The position numbers were made by a program, and so were the translations under genes. The notes under the pieces are model-generated. The model ran no database searches. It saw only the letters and a list, made by a program, of their open reading frames with translations, and was not told where the DNA came from. DNA of 17,720 nucleotides from DATMNI01 sp035570275 (GTDB lineage: Bacteria; Acidobacteriota; Terriglobia; Bryobacterales; Bryobacteraceae): assembly GCA_035570275.1 (NCBI GenBank), contig DATMNI010000118.1, positions 1 through 17,720 on the forward strand. The letters are read 5' to 3'. Positions 7,363-14,562 of the stretch are shown here, piece by piece (the first letter of the stretch is position 1; the number at the start of each line of letters is the position of its first letter).

Positions 7363-8673
7363 TTACTTTTTCGTGGCGAGCTTCTTGGCCACTTCGATCG
7401 CTTCCGCGGCGGACACCTGGACGTCGGGTTCGACACCGGTCCCTTCCCAGTTCGTCTTCGAGATCGGGTTAATCGCTCTTGCGAATGGCACTCCGATCAT
7501 GAAGTGATCGTCGATGCGGTGACCGGACACGGGGTGGGCGCCGCCGCCGGTGGTCTCGCCGATAATGGTAGCCCGCTTCAGGTTCTTCAGATTGTACGTG
7601 AACTCTTCGGCGCCGGAGAAGGTGCGCTTGGCAGTCAGTACGAATACCGGCTTGCCGCCGAGCCGCTTTCCGGGCACGTCGTTGCTCGTCCAAAACTCCT
7701 CCGTCTTGTTCTCTTTTCGATTGTAGAGATCGTTCAGGTGAGTCGGCTCATCGAAGAGGTAACTCGAAATGAAGGCCACCATCTTCGGATCGCCGCCCCC
7801 GTTCTCGCGCAGGTCAATGATCAGCGCATCCACGCTGCCAAGGAAGTTCATGGCGGCGCTTGCCGTCGGGCCGCAAATGTCCGGACTGGCGAACATGTTG
7901 AATTTCAAATATCCGATGTTCGGCGGCAGCCGCTCTGCCTTGTCGAACCCACAGTTCATTCGTTCCATCTGCCGTCGCATCGCAGCCGAGTCCGGGCCTC
8001 CGGGCGGCGGGCCTTTCGGCAACGGCGCCGGGCTGAAACTCACGCCCAGGTGTTTGTCGTGGCTGATCTCCCGGAAATCCGCGGTAAGCTTCTCGGCAAA
8101 GGCATCGCCATTCGTAAGCGAATCGTACTCGCCCGCTTTCTGCCGGGCTCGTACAGCCTCCTCCATCTTCTTGGCAGTCTCCGGAAACACGTAGAACTCG
8201 TTCAGCATGGCGGCTGCGCCATCGATCGCGCGCTGCCGCGCCGCGGCGTCGATGTGGAAGTCCGCCTCCGTCACGCCGGGCGGTAGGGCTCTGACACCAA
8301 AGCTTACGACCTCGGCAGGGTCGGCATCCTTCACGTCAAGCCTTCCGATGGCGGTGGTGGGACCGCCTTTCTCTTTCACGCGAAACTCGATGTGAGTCCG
8401 CTCACTCTTGTCGATGCTGAGCAGGTCGAATCCGCCGGTCTGATTGCGGAAGTTCATCTGGTTGTCGATCGGCCGGGCCGGGTCGAATTTCTGGATGTAC
8501 GCCTCCATCCGTGCCCGGTCGCCGCTATTGAACGCCTCCAGCCACGCCCTCAGCGTCCGCCCTGCCGGAGTGTCGGGAAATGCAGGCTGAGCGGATGCCC
8601 AAACGGCCCCAAACAAAGAAAGCACACTGATTCGGCACAACATGATTCGGCAAAACATGATTCGGCAAGACAT
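7363..8673 (-). CDS. exported S41-family (IRBP-like) serine protease
   Basis: This is a 436-residue protein. After the signal peptide (LSLFGAVWASAQ, about 18-29), residues 35-135 form an NTF2/SnoaL-like N-terminal domain (TLRAWLEAFNSGDRARMEAYI). From about 145 an S41 tail-specific protease/IRBP-like domain follows, with IGYLKFNMF (253-261), LIIDLRENGGG (284-294) and the nucleophile segment TFSGAEEF (351-358; Ser353, Glu356). It is probably a periplasmic or outer-membrane-associated peptidase of unknown substrate. There is no PDZ domain, so it is unlike CtpA. The 5' end is odd: three tandem 15-base units give three in-frame ATGs (8673, 8658, 8643), so the start is ambiguous; the third gives the most normal signal peptide. 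A MITE-like repeat lies between it and the next gene. Confidence 0.87.
   Translation of the reverse strand: MSCRIMFCRIMLCRISVLSLFGAVWASAQPAFPDTPAGRTLRAWLEAFNSGDRARMEAYIQKFDPARPIDNQMNFRNQTGGFDLLSIDKSERTHIEFRVKEKGGPTTAIGRLDVKDADPAEVVSFGVRALPPGVTEADFHIDAAARQRAIDGAAAMLNEFYVFPETAKKMEEAVRARQKAGEYDSLTNGDAFAEKLTADFREISHDKHLGVSFSPAPLPKGPPPGGPDSAAMRRQMERMNCGFDKAERLPPNIGYLKFNMFASPDICGPTASAAMNFLGSVDALIIDLRENGGGDPKMVAFISSYLFDEPTHLNDLYNRKENKTEEFWTSNDVPGKRLGGKPVFVLTAKRTFSGAEEFTYNLKNLKRATIIGETTGGGAHPVSGHRIDDHFMIGVPFARAINPISKTNWEGTGVEPDVQVSAAEAIEVAKKLATKK
8629..8673 (-). repeat. three tandem 15-base repeats at the start of the S41 gene
   Basis: On the plus strand the unit is GATTCGGCAaaACAT, at 8629-8643, 8644-8658 and 8659-8673, with single-base differences. 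Each unit carries one in-frame ATG on the minus strand, encoding a repeated M-x-C-R-I. Confidence 0.9.
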
Positions 8674-8877
8674 GGAAACTTGGACGCATTCTCCGTGGAT
8701 TTGTTCCGGGAATTCGGGTCAACTGCAGGCGTCTCGTAAGAGGAGTTCGTGACTCCGTATCCACTTCTGGTCCCAACGCCAGTGCCGCGCGGCTGAAATC
8801 TACTTTGCCAGGCTGGCGTAGTATCATGCGGAAAAGTACTCCCGGCCGAGAATCGAGAATAAGGAGCTTTGCGACAC

Positions 8878-9297
8878 ATGGTCCAGGTGAACCTGTTGCG
8901 TTTTACGATGGCTGCGGTGATGGCCGCGGCTTCCTCTATGGCGGCGGCTCAGTCGCTCGACTTCGATGTCTATAGGACGCGCGTTGAGCCGATCTTCTCC
9001 AAGCAGCGGGAGGGGCACGCACGCTGCGTGGTTTGTCATTCGGAATCGAACCATGCGTTCAAGCTCCAGGCGTGGGGCCGGCAGACCAAGGCATTCACCG
9101 AAGAACAATCACGCCTGAACTTTCAAATGATTTCGAAACTGGTCACTCCAGGGAATCCGGAACGTAGCATCTTGCTGCTTCATCCGCTGGCGAAAGAAGC
9201 CGGCGGCGACGAGTTCCACAGCGGAGGCCGCCAGTTTCAGTCCATGGACGATCCCGACTGGCAGGCGATCGCCGCCTGGGTCCGCGGCGCGAAGTAA
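8878..9297 (+). CDS. exported monoheme cytochrome c-like protein
   Basis: This 139-residue protein has a signal peptide (about 1-25, ending SSMAAAQ). One heme-attachment motif, CVVCH (50-54), sits early in a short domain that opens with a VEPIFSKQREGHARC-like sequence, resembling the single-heme modules of planctomycete/acidobacterial cytochromes. His102, His114 or a Met could be the distal ligand; this cannot be decided from sequence alone. AAGGAG (8861-8866) lies 11 bases before ATG 8878. A TTG at 8869 is in frame but only two bases from the ribosome-binding site, so I prefer the ATG. The gene diverges from the S41 protease (204-bp gap) and converges on the YncE-like gene. It could accept electrons from one of the propeller enzymes nearby, but there is no direct evidence for a partner. 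Confidence 0.85.
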   Translation: MVQVNLLRFTMAAVMAAASSMAAAQSLDFDVYRTRVEPIFSKQREGHARCVVCHSESNHAFKLQAWGRQTKAFTEEQSRLNFQMISKLVTPGNPERSILLLHPLAKEAGGDEFHSGGRQFQSMDDPDWQAIAAWVRGAK

Positions 9298-9344
9298 TCG
9301 AAAGTCCGAACGCGGTGCGCGCAGGACGAGCATCAGCAAGCGGA

Positions 9345-10334
9345 CTATGGGAGCACGGCGGTAATGTTCCGCTTCGGGACCTGACCCACGGGGATTTTGG
9401 CGACTTCGCGCCTGGCCGGCAGGTCGACAACCGACACATAGTCGGACGCGGCGCAGGCCACATAGGCCATCTTGCCGTCTGGCGTGAGTGTCACCCAGTC
9501 CGGAGCCTTGCCGACTTCCACGCTGCCTTCGAGTTTCAAATCCGGAAGCGAGTACAGATAGATCGAACTGTTCAGCCGGCTGTTGACCACCAGCGTCTTT
9601 TGATCGGGCGTGACTGCCATGCCGTGCGACTCGTTGCCGCCGAACATATACTTTGCCTTGCCGGCAGGCAGGTCGGGGAGAGTGATCCGGTTGATTTCCT
9701 TGCGCGTCGCGAAATCCACTACGGCGAATCCGTTGAAACCGGAGAGTTGGGCCAGTATCCATTTCGTGGAACCGTCGCCATTCGTGGTGAACGCCATCGG
9801 GCGAATTCCCAGGTCCATCTCCAGAGACCATTCGGGTGTCTCGGTCTTCGCGGAGATCACTGTGATCGTTTTGGATGCGATCGAGCCAGCGACCACCCAC
9901 TTGCCGTCCGGCGTCACATACGTGTTGTGAACCGCGCCCTTGACGGGTATGCTCTTGACCTTCTCGAGCGACGCCGTGTCGACGACATCCACCGCACCGG
10001 GCGCCTTCGCAATGGAGACATAGACGCGCCGCCCATCCTTGCCGATCGCGATGTTGTTAGGGTGGCCGCTGAGGGGAATCCTGCTGGTCACCTTCAAGGA
10101 TTTTGTGTCCACGACATCCAAGGTGCTTTGCGCTTCGTTACTGATGTAATAACGGCTTCCATCGGGAGCCGCCGCCGCACCGTGGTTTACCTCGATGCCC
10201 TGGATGACTCCCACCACCTTGTTCGTCGCGGGGTCAATGATCGAGACGTTGTCTCCGGCGCTATTCGTTTGGATAATGCGAACATCGGATGCTGCCAGCG
10301 GCAGCCAAAGCAGAAGGGTGAGGAACCATCTCAT
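9345..10334 (-). CDS. exported YncE-like beta-propeller protein (40-residue YVTN repeats)
   Basis: This 329-residue protein has a short signal peptide (about 1-18, LLLWLPLAAS). A run of roughly 40-residue propeller repeats follows, each with a DG(R/K)-x-x-Y(I/V)-type turn and a hydrophobic VVD strand, e.g. APDGSRYYISNEAQSTLDVV, GKDGRRVYVSIAKAPGAVDV, TPDGKWVVAGS and TPDGKMAYVACAASDYVSVV. This is the YncE/surface-layer YVTN propeller class, generally a binding or scaffold protein in the periplasm or on the surface. I chose ATG 10332-10334 because AGGAGG sits ten bases upstream; the in-frame ATG at 10358 would place that site inside the gene. It converges with the monoheme cytochrome gene. No catalytic residues are recognisable and its ligand is unknown. 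Confidence 0.87.
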   Translation of the reverse strand: MRWFLTLLLWLPLAASDVRIIQTNSAGDNVSIIDPATNKVVGVIQGIEVNHGAAAAPDGSRYYISNEAQSTLDVVDTKSLKVTSRIPLSGHPNNIAIGKDGRRVYVSIAKAPGAVDVVDTASLEKVKSIPVKGAVHNTYVTPDGKWVVAGSIASKTITVISAKTETPEWSLEMDLGIRPMAFTTNGDGSTKWILAQLSGFNGFAVVDFATRKEINRITLPDLPAGKAKYMFGGNESHGMAVTPDQKTLVVNSRLNSSIYLYSLPDLKLEGSVEVGKAPDWVTLTPDGKMAYVACAASDYVSVVDLPARREVAKIPVGQVPKRNITAVLP

Positions 10335-10426
10335 GGCGGATACGCCTCCTTCAATCAACGAGCCCAGCTTATTAGCCGGTTAACGTAAAGTCAACCGCTC
10401 CCGGCGCGGGTTCAGCGGTGGCAATA

Positions 10427-10515
10427 CGCTCCCTAACGGTCGAGCGACAAGTCGCGGCTCGGTTGTGGTCGTGCTGATTCGGCGTCAGTTACAGAGCCGC
10501 GACCGTTAGGGAGCG
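10427..10515. repeat. 89-bp palindromic repeat with 15-base perfect inverted ends
   Basis: CGCTCCCTAACGGTC (10427-10441) is the exact reverse complement of GACCGTTAGGGAGCG (10501-10515). Inside, CGCGGCTC (about 10454) pairs with GAGCCGCG (about 10494). I recall similar elements as abundant dispersed repeats in acidobacterial genomes. It lies upstream of the 10625 gene and downstream of no stop codon. It could form a long RNA hairpin or cruciform. Confidence 0.8.
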
Positions 10516-10556
10516 TTCCGGCAAATAGGTGCTTCCCGAAAACGCTTAAGCATCTT

Positions 10557-10573
10557 GAGCCGGGAACCGGCTC
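10557..10573. promoter_or_regulatory. perfect 7-bp hairpin abutting the putative -35 box
   Basis: GAGCCGG-GAA-CCGGCTC is a perfect inverted repeat ending at the first base of a candidate -35 element. It could be an operator. It has no following T-tract, so an intrinsic terminator is unlikely. Confidence 0.45.
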
Positions 10574-10600
10574 TGACCGTCCACGCCGAAGGTGTATACT
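10573..10600 (+). promoter_or_regulatory. candidate sigma-70 promoter for the 10625 gene
   Basis: CTGACC (10573-10578, four of six matches to TTGACA) is followed after 16 bases by TATACT (10595-10600, five of six to TATAAT). Transcription would begin near 10607, just ahead of the AAGGGGG ribosome-binding site at about 10610-10616 and ATG 10625. Confidence 0.5.
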
Positions 10601-10624
10601 ACAGGCGGCAAGGGGGTTCATCAG

Positions 10625-11728
10625 ATGCGAAGTCGGTTCCAGGGCTCAACGAATAGGCCTCTTCGCAAAGAAGTGAAATGGCGGTTTCCGCTGGGCCATC
10701 GATCTCTCGCCTGGCTCGGTGCAGCGGCCCTGGTAGTGGCTCCAGCAAGCGTTTTGGCGCAAGCTCCATCAGGGGCAGGGGCCAAACCAAGCATCGCGGC
10801 GACCCGGGCCCCGGCGTCGAAAGCCTGGACTGCTCCACTTACCGCTGACGGCCATCCGGACCTGCAGGGGACATGGAGCAACGCCAGCCTCACGCCCTTC
10901 GAACGTCCCAAGGAGTTAGCCGGGAAAGAGTTTTTCACCGAGCAAGAAGCGGCTGAATACGCCAGGAGGCTGATCGATCAGTCAAATCGTGACCGTCGTG
11001 GCGCAACCCCGGAAGAGGATGTGAACGGAGCGTACAATGAGGCTTTTTTCGACCGTGGAACCAAGGTTGCCTCGAACCTGCGCACGTCAATTGTGGTGGA
11101 CCCCGCCGATGGAAGGGTGCCTCCGCTAACGCCCGAGGGGCGCGAGGCGGCGGCGGCGCGGGCGGTAGCGCAGCGGCGCCGTCCGGAGGGGCCGGAAGAC
11201 TTCGCTTTGCCGGTCCGTTGCATCATGTGGCCGACCGCCGGACCTCCGATGGTTCCCGGCGGTTACAACAATAACTATCAGATCGTCCAGACCCGCGATT
11301 ATGTCGCGATCGATATCGAGATGATCCACGACGTGCGCATCATCCCGCTGGACGGGCGTCCGCACATGTCATCGGTCATCGGCCAATGGATGGGTGATTC
11401 CGTTGGGCACTGGGAGGGCGACACGCTGGTCGTCGACACCACCAATTTCACCGACAAGACTCACTTTCGGGGATCGGACCGGAACCTGCACGTGGTCGAG
11501 CGTTTCACGCGCACCGGCGCGGATACTCTCCGGTACCGGTTCACGATCGATGATCCGACCGCGTTTACCAAGCCGTGGACAGGCGAGATTGCCATGAGCA
11601 GGGCGACCGGGCCGATATACGAGTACGCTTGCCATGAGGGCAATTACTCCCTCGCCAGCATGCTCGCCGGCGCTCGGGCCGAGGAGAAAGCCGAAGCCGG
11701 GGAAAAACCTAGGAAGAGCTCAAAATGA
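10625..11728 (+). CDS. exported protein of uncharacterised GHWEGDTLVVD family, paralogue A
   Basis: This 367-residue protein has a long basic N-region, then a signal/anchor helix (about 27-46, ending VLAQA). Landmarks are DGHPDLQGTWSNASLTPFERP (75-95), GPPMVPGGYNNNYQIVQT (206-223), MGDSVGHWEGDTLVVDTTNF (256-275), NLHVVERFTR (287-296) and IYEYACHEGNYSL (331-343). The same landmarks recur in the genes at 13039-14049 and, more divergently, 14563-15378. Two cysteines (199 and 336) match cysteines in both paralogues. The family is common in Acidobacteriota and some Proteobacteria, but I know of no function for it. The start is supported by AAGGGGG upstream. A MITE-like repeat begins seven bases after its stop, followed by two DUF6644 genes. 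Confidence 0.85.
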   Translation: MRSRFQGSTNRPLRKEVKWRFPLGHRSLAWLGAAALVVAPASVLAQAPSGAGAKPSIAATRAPASKAWTAPLTADGHPDLQGTWSNASLTPFERPKELAGKEFFTEQEAAEYARRLIDQSNRDRRGATPEEDVNGAYNEAFFDRGTKVASNLRTSIVVDPADGRVPPLTPEGREAAAARAVAQRRRPEGPEDFALPVRCIMWPTAGPPMVPGGYNNNYQIVQTRDYVAIDIEMIHDVRIIPLDGRPHMSSVIGQWMGDSVGHWEGDTLVVDTTNFTDKTHFRGSDRNLHVVERFTRTGADTLRYRFTIDDPTAFTKPWTGEIAMSRATGPIYEYACHEGNYSLASMLAGARAEEKAEAGEKPRKSSK

Positions 11729-11735
11729 TGGGCTA

Positions 11736-11913
11736 TGTGGGGCAGATTGTTAATCTGCGGCGGATTGGCAATCCGCCTGACGCTGGCCCAACGAGCCCCT
11801 CGGGGCTCGCTCCAAACGTCGGAAGGCGGATTGCCAATCCGCCGCAGGTTGGCAACCGGTTGGCAACCTGCCCCACAGAAACGTGCTCACAGGGCGGTTC
11901 CCCAATTCGGTTA
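11736..11913 (+). repeat. MITE-like dispersed palindromic repeat, copy 2 (long form)
   Basis: A 142-base core (11736-11877) has inverted ends TGTGGGGCAG and CTGCCCCACA and is followed by the same tail as copy 1 (11878-11913). It carries an extra internal module absent from copy 1: GGCGGATTGGCAATCCGCC (11759-11777), its reverse complement (11825-11843), and between them the hairpin CGAGCCCCTCGGGGCTCG (11792-11809). The whole core can fold on itself. As with copy 1, it sits between two genes read in the element's own direction and starts just after the upstream stop. Confidence 0.87.
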
Positions 11914-11998
11914 AGCACCCAAGAAACTGCGGCGCTGCCGGGCCAGCCTTCGGGCAATGTAGAATAGAACTCTCGATCCACACGGAGCTGCCGCACGA

Positions 11999-12499
11999 GT
12001 GCTCGGATTTTGCCAATGGTTGGAAGGTACGGCTTGGAGCATGGCGCTCCACGAATCGATATGGGGCTATCCGATTATCGAGTCGGTGCACGTTCTAACC
12101 CTGTGCCTGTTTCTTGGCCTGGCGGTCATGCTGGATCTGCGGCTGCTGGGGGTGACCATGCTCAGGACGCCGGTATCCGAAGTCGCGGGACGGCTATTGC
12201 CTTGGACCGTCGCCGGATTCGGCATCATGGTCATGACCGGCCTGCTCCTGTTTTATGCGACTCCTGTCAAAACCTACCTCAACATTTTCTTCCGCGTAAA
12301 GGTGCTTTTCCTGCTGCTGGCCGGGGTTAACACAGCGGTGTTTCACCTGACAATTTACCGCCGCATGAGTGAATGGGATCTCGATCCGGTTCCACCCCGG
12401 CGGGCCAGACTGGCGGGTGGATTATCGTTGGCTCTTTGGGGTGGTATTGTGGTTGCGGGACGCATGATCGCATACAATTGGTTCGACAAGAACCCCTAA
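11999..12499 (+). CDS. DUF6644-like four-helix membrane protein, copy 1
   Basis: This is a 166-residue integral membrane protein with four predicted helices (about 24-51, 68-87, 97-118, 138-160). The N-terminal pattern FCQWLE...ES(I/L)W-x-(Y/F)PIIE-x-x-H matches my recollection of the DUF6644 family. No function is established. Glu28 and His31 lie in the first helix and are conserved in the next gene, as is the C-terminal GR(M/W)I. The start is GTG 11999: family similarity begins there, and GGAG lies about 11 bases upstream. It is followed after 42 bases by a paralogue in the same direction, so the pair may be co-transcribed and could assemble together. It is separated from the exported paralogue A gene by a MITE-like repeat. 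Confidence 0.75.
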   Translation: MLGFCQWLEGTAWSMALHESIWGYPIIESVHVLTLCLFLGLAVMLDLRLLGVTMLRTPVSEVAGRLLPWTVAGFGIMVMTGLLLFYATPVKTYLNIFFRVKVLFLLLAGVNTAVFHLTIYRRMSEWDLDPVPPRRARLAGGLSLALWGGIVVAGRMIAYNWFDKNP

Positions 12500-12541
12500 A
12501 CTGTTGTCCAGTACGGGTTCGTCGTCAAGGAGCTGCTCCAA

Positions 12542-13018
12542 GTGTCTGTGCTCTCTTTCTTCACCTGGTGTGAAAACTCTTCGGTGGGCGAGGCGATTCG
12601 GGGCTCGCGCTGGCTCTTCCCCGTGATCGAATCCTTCCACCTTCTCGGCCTGGCGGTCATCGGTGGAGCAGTGCTGGTGGTGAACCTGCGTCTCCTGGGC
12701 TTCGGGATGGAGCGCCAGCCGGTGCCGCAACTCTGGCGCGACACCAGGCCCTGGCTGCTGGGAAGTCTGACGATCATGCTGGTTTCAGGTTTGCTGCTGT
12801 TTACGTCGGAGGCGACAAAGCTGTATTACCACGAGGCGTTTTGGGTGAAAATGGTCTCGCTGTTGTTGGCAACGGCCTTCACGTTCACGGTGCTGCGCAA
12901 GGTCGCTTTGGCCGAGCAAGGCCGCGTGAGGCCATTCTGGAGCAAGGCGGTAGCCCTCATTTCCATTCTCTTGTGGTCTGGGGTGGGCGTTGGGGGAAGG
13001 TGGATCGGTTTTTCCTGA
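12542..13018 (+). CDS. DUF6644-like four-helix membrane protein, copy 2
   Basis: This 158-residue protein is a paralogue of the preceding gene with the same layout: WCENSSVGEAIRGSRWLFPVIESFHLL at the N-terminus and helices at about 26-53, 71-88, 99-119 and 134-154. Conserved features are the helix-1 Glu30/His33 pair, the NLRLLG end of helix 1, a Trp/Phe-Val-Lys start of helix 3 and GRWI at the end. The start GTG 12542 has AAGGAG (12527-12532) nine bases upstream. It is probably co-transcribed with copy 1 after a tandem duplication. The buried His might bind a cofactor such as heme, but this is only a guess. It converges with the paralogue B operon with a 20-base gap and no clear terminator. 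Confidence 0.75.
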   Translation: MSVLSFFTWCENSSVGEAIRGSRWLFPVIESFHLLGLAVIGGAVLVVNLRLLGFGMERQPVPQLWRDTRPWLLGSLTIMLVSGLLLFTSEATKLYYHEAFWVKMVSLLLATAFTFTVLRKVALAEQGRVRPFWSKAVALISILLWSGVGVGGRWIGFS

Positions 13019-13038
13019 CCGTCCGGAATCCCAGCCGC

Positions 13039-14049
13039 CTATTTGCGCCCTGCGTCCGCATCGGCTTTGCGCGCGCCGCCAAGAATGTCCGTCAGGGCGT
13101 AATTTCCCTCATGGCATGCGTATTCATAGATCGGATCCTTAGTCGCAACAAACGGATACTCTGCCGTCCATTGCTTCGTAAACGTCGTAGGGTCGTCAAT
13201 GGTGACCCTGTACAGGATTGTGTTGGCATCCGTGCGCGTGAACCGTTCCACCACGTGCAGATTCTCCGACGATCCCAGGAACCTTGTCTGGTTCGTGAAA
13301 TTGGTCGTGTCCACGACGAGGGTATCGCCTTCCCAATGGCCAATCGAGTCCCCCAGCCATTGGCGGACGTCCCTTGGGGCATGCGTCCCGTCGATGCGAA
13401 CGATGCGAGCGTCGTGGACCATCTCCACCAGGATCATCACGTGGCCGGGAGTCTGCACGATCTGGTAGTTGTTGTTGTAAAGCACGGGAAGCATAGGCGG
13501 TCCGGATGTGGACCCAAACCCAAGGAGGCACCGCTCGGCAAGGGGCCGGTCCTTCACGCCGTCAAGACGGCTGCCCCCCCGCATGGCGGCGGCTCTTTGC
13601 CGCGCCTCGGCCGTTACGGGGGGAACTTTCCCATCCGGCGGCTCCACAATCAACGAGGTTCGCTTGACGCCATCCACTTTTGCGAATTCCGATCCGCGGT
13701 CGATAAACAGCACGTTATAACCGCCGGTCCCGTTGGACCCCGCCGCGGCCAACAACGGGTGTTCGGAGGCGCCATCCACTTTGGCCAGTTCTTCCGCACT
13801 CTTCTTCTCGAGCGCCACCGCTTCGGCATCGGTAAGCGTGGCTTTCCCTGCCAGCGCGGCTGGGCGCTCCAGTGGCGTTATGGTAGCGTTCGTCCAGACT
13901 CCCTGCAGGTCGGGGTGGCCATCCGGGGTGCGCGGCACAGTCCAGTTCCGGGCTTTGGCCCGCGGCGCCGCGCCCGGAGCCTGGCCAGGGAGAGGCGACG
14001 TGAACATCACCGCCAGTACGCTGATGGATGCGAAAACCCGAGAGGTCAT
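13039..14049 (-). CDS. exported protein of uncharacterised GHWEGDTLVVD family, paralogue B
   Basis: This 336-residue protein has a signal peptide (about 1-23). The family landmarks are DGHPDLQGVWTNATITPLERP (43-63), YNNNYQIVQT (191-200), GDSIGHWEGDTLVVDTTNF (233-251), NLHVVERFTRT (263-273) and PIYEYACHEGNYAL (306-319). Cys174 and Cys312 correspond to the cysteine pair of paralogue A, and long stretches of the C-terminal half are near-identical to it. AAGGAGG lies ten bases upstream of ATG 14049. It is the third and last gene of a minus-strand operon with a divergent paralogue and a DUF6152 gene. The function is unknown; export and the paired cysteines suggest a disulfide-stabilised periplasmic or surface protein. 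Confidence 0.85.
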   Translation of the reverse strand: MTSRVFASISVLAVMFTSPLPGQAPGAAPRAKARNWTVPRTPDGHPDLQGVWTNATITPLERPAALAGKATLTDAEAVALEKKSAEELAKVDGASEHPLLAAAGSNGTGGYNVLFIDRGSEFAKVDGVKRTSLIVEPPDGKVPPVTAEARQRAAAMRGGSRLDGVKDRPLAERCLLGFGSTSGPPMLPVLYNNNYQIVQTPGHVMILVEMVHDARIVRIDGTHAPRDVRQWLGDSIGHWEGDTLVVDTTNFTNQTRFLGSSENLHVVERFTRTDANTILYRVTIDDPTTFTKQWTAEYPFVATKDPIYEYACHEGNYALTDILGGARKADADAGRK

Positions 14050-14100
14050 TTGATCCTGTCCTCCTTCTTAAGACGCCTGACTCCACCCGATGGGCGCATT

Positions 14101-14508
14101 CTACTTCTTATCGTACGGCGCCCCGGTTCCCGACGAGCCCAGGAAGAGCTTTTTTCCGTCGGGCAGGGTGATATCACGGCCATTGGCCCGGTTGGTTCCG
14201 TCCTTCGACTGATAACCATCAACCACAACCGGCGTCCCGATCTTCACCGTTGTTTTGGTAAAGCCGCGCCGCAAAAGAACGTTCGGGCTGCCGGCTTCCA
14301 CCATCCATGATGTCACCTTGCCATCCGTCCCTTTCACATCGACGTGGATCCATGCGTGGGGATTGATCAATTCCACTTTCGACACGACGCCCTCCAGGTG
14401 GACTGGCTTCTTCGCGTCAAATTCCGCCGCAAAGGCATGATGCGCCCCTGCCGGCGCCGCCAGAATCAAACTGATGCCTGCCGCCGCGGCAATATACCTG
14501 GTTTTCAT
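14101..14508 (-). CDS. exported DUF6152-family protein
   Basis: This is a 135-residue protein. After the signal peptide (MKTRYIAAAAGISLILAAPAGA, 1-22) the mature protein would begin HHAFAAEFD (23-31). KKPVHLEGVVSKVELINPHAW (33-53) and a beta-rich body follow (IHVDVKGTDGKV, TTVKIGTPVVVDGYQSKDG), as is typical of DUF6152. No function is established. ATG 14508 is preferred over the adjacent GTG 14511 because AAGGAG lies eight bases upstream of the ATG. It sits between two members of the GHWEGD family (54-base and 51-base gaps), so all three are likely one transcript; from recollection, these families are often neighbours. Cleavage directly before His-His is notable. Confidence 0.82.
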   Translation of the reverse strand: MKTRYIAAAAGISLILAAPAGAHHAFAAEFDAKKPVHLEGVVSKVELINPHAWIHVDVKGTDGKVTSWMVEAGSPNVLLRRGFTKTTVKIGTPVVVDGYQSKDGTNRANGRDITLPDGKKLFLGSSGTGAPYDKK

Positions 14509-14562
14509 CACGCTTTCTCCTTCACCTCAAGTTCCGGATGCGAATGGGGCCATCGGTTCAAT

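Noticed and set aside
7224..7436. 71-residue N-terminal extension of the sugar-dehydrogenase-like gene
   Set aside because: The extra residues are read from the dispersed repeat and part of the S41 gene's 3' end; the signal peptide begins at 7223.
9315..10388. plus-strand open frame of about 357 codons
   Set aside because: It is the antisense shadow of the YncE-like propeller gene.
11736..11913. the palindromes as a CRISPR array or integron attC site
   Set aside because: There are no regularly spaced direct repeats with unique spacers, and no integrase or cas gene is present; the structure is a single nested inverted repeat.
11725..11967. short plus-strand open frame after paralogue A
   Set aside because: It is made almost entirely of the dispersed palindromic repeat.
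12841..14310. long plus-strand open frame (about 489 codons)
   Set aside because: It is antisense to paralogue B and DUF6152, which have clear families, signal peptides and ribosome-binding sites; its translation looks like GC-rich shadow sequence.
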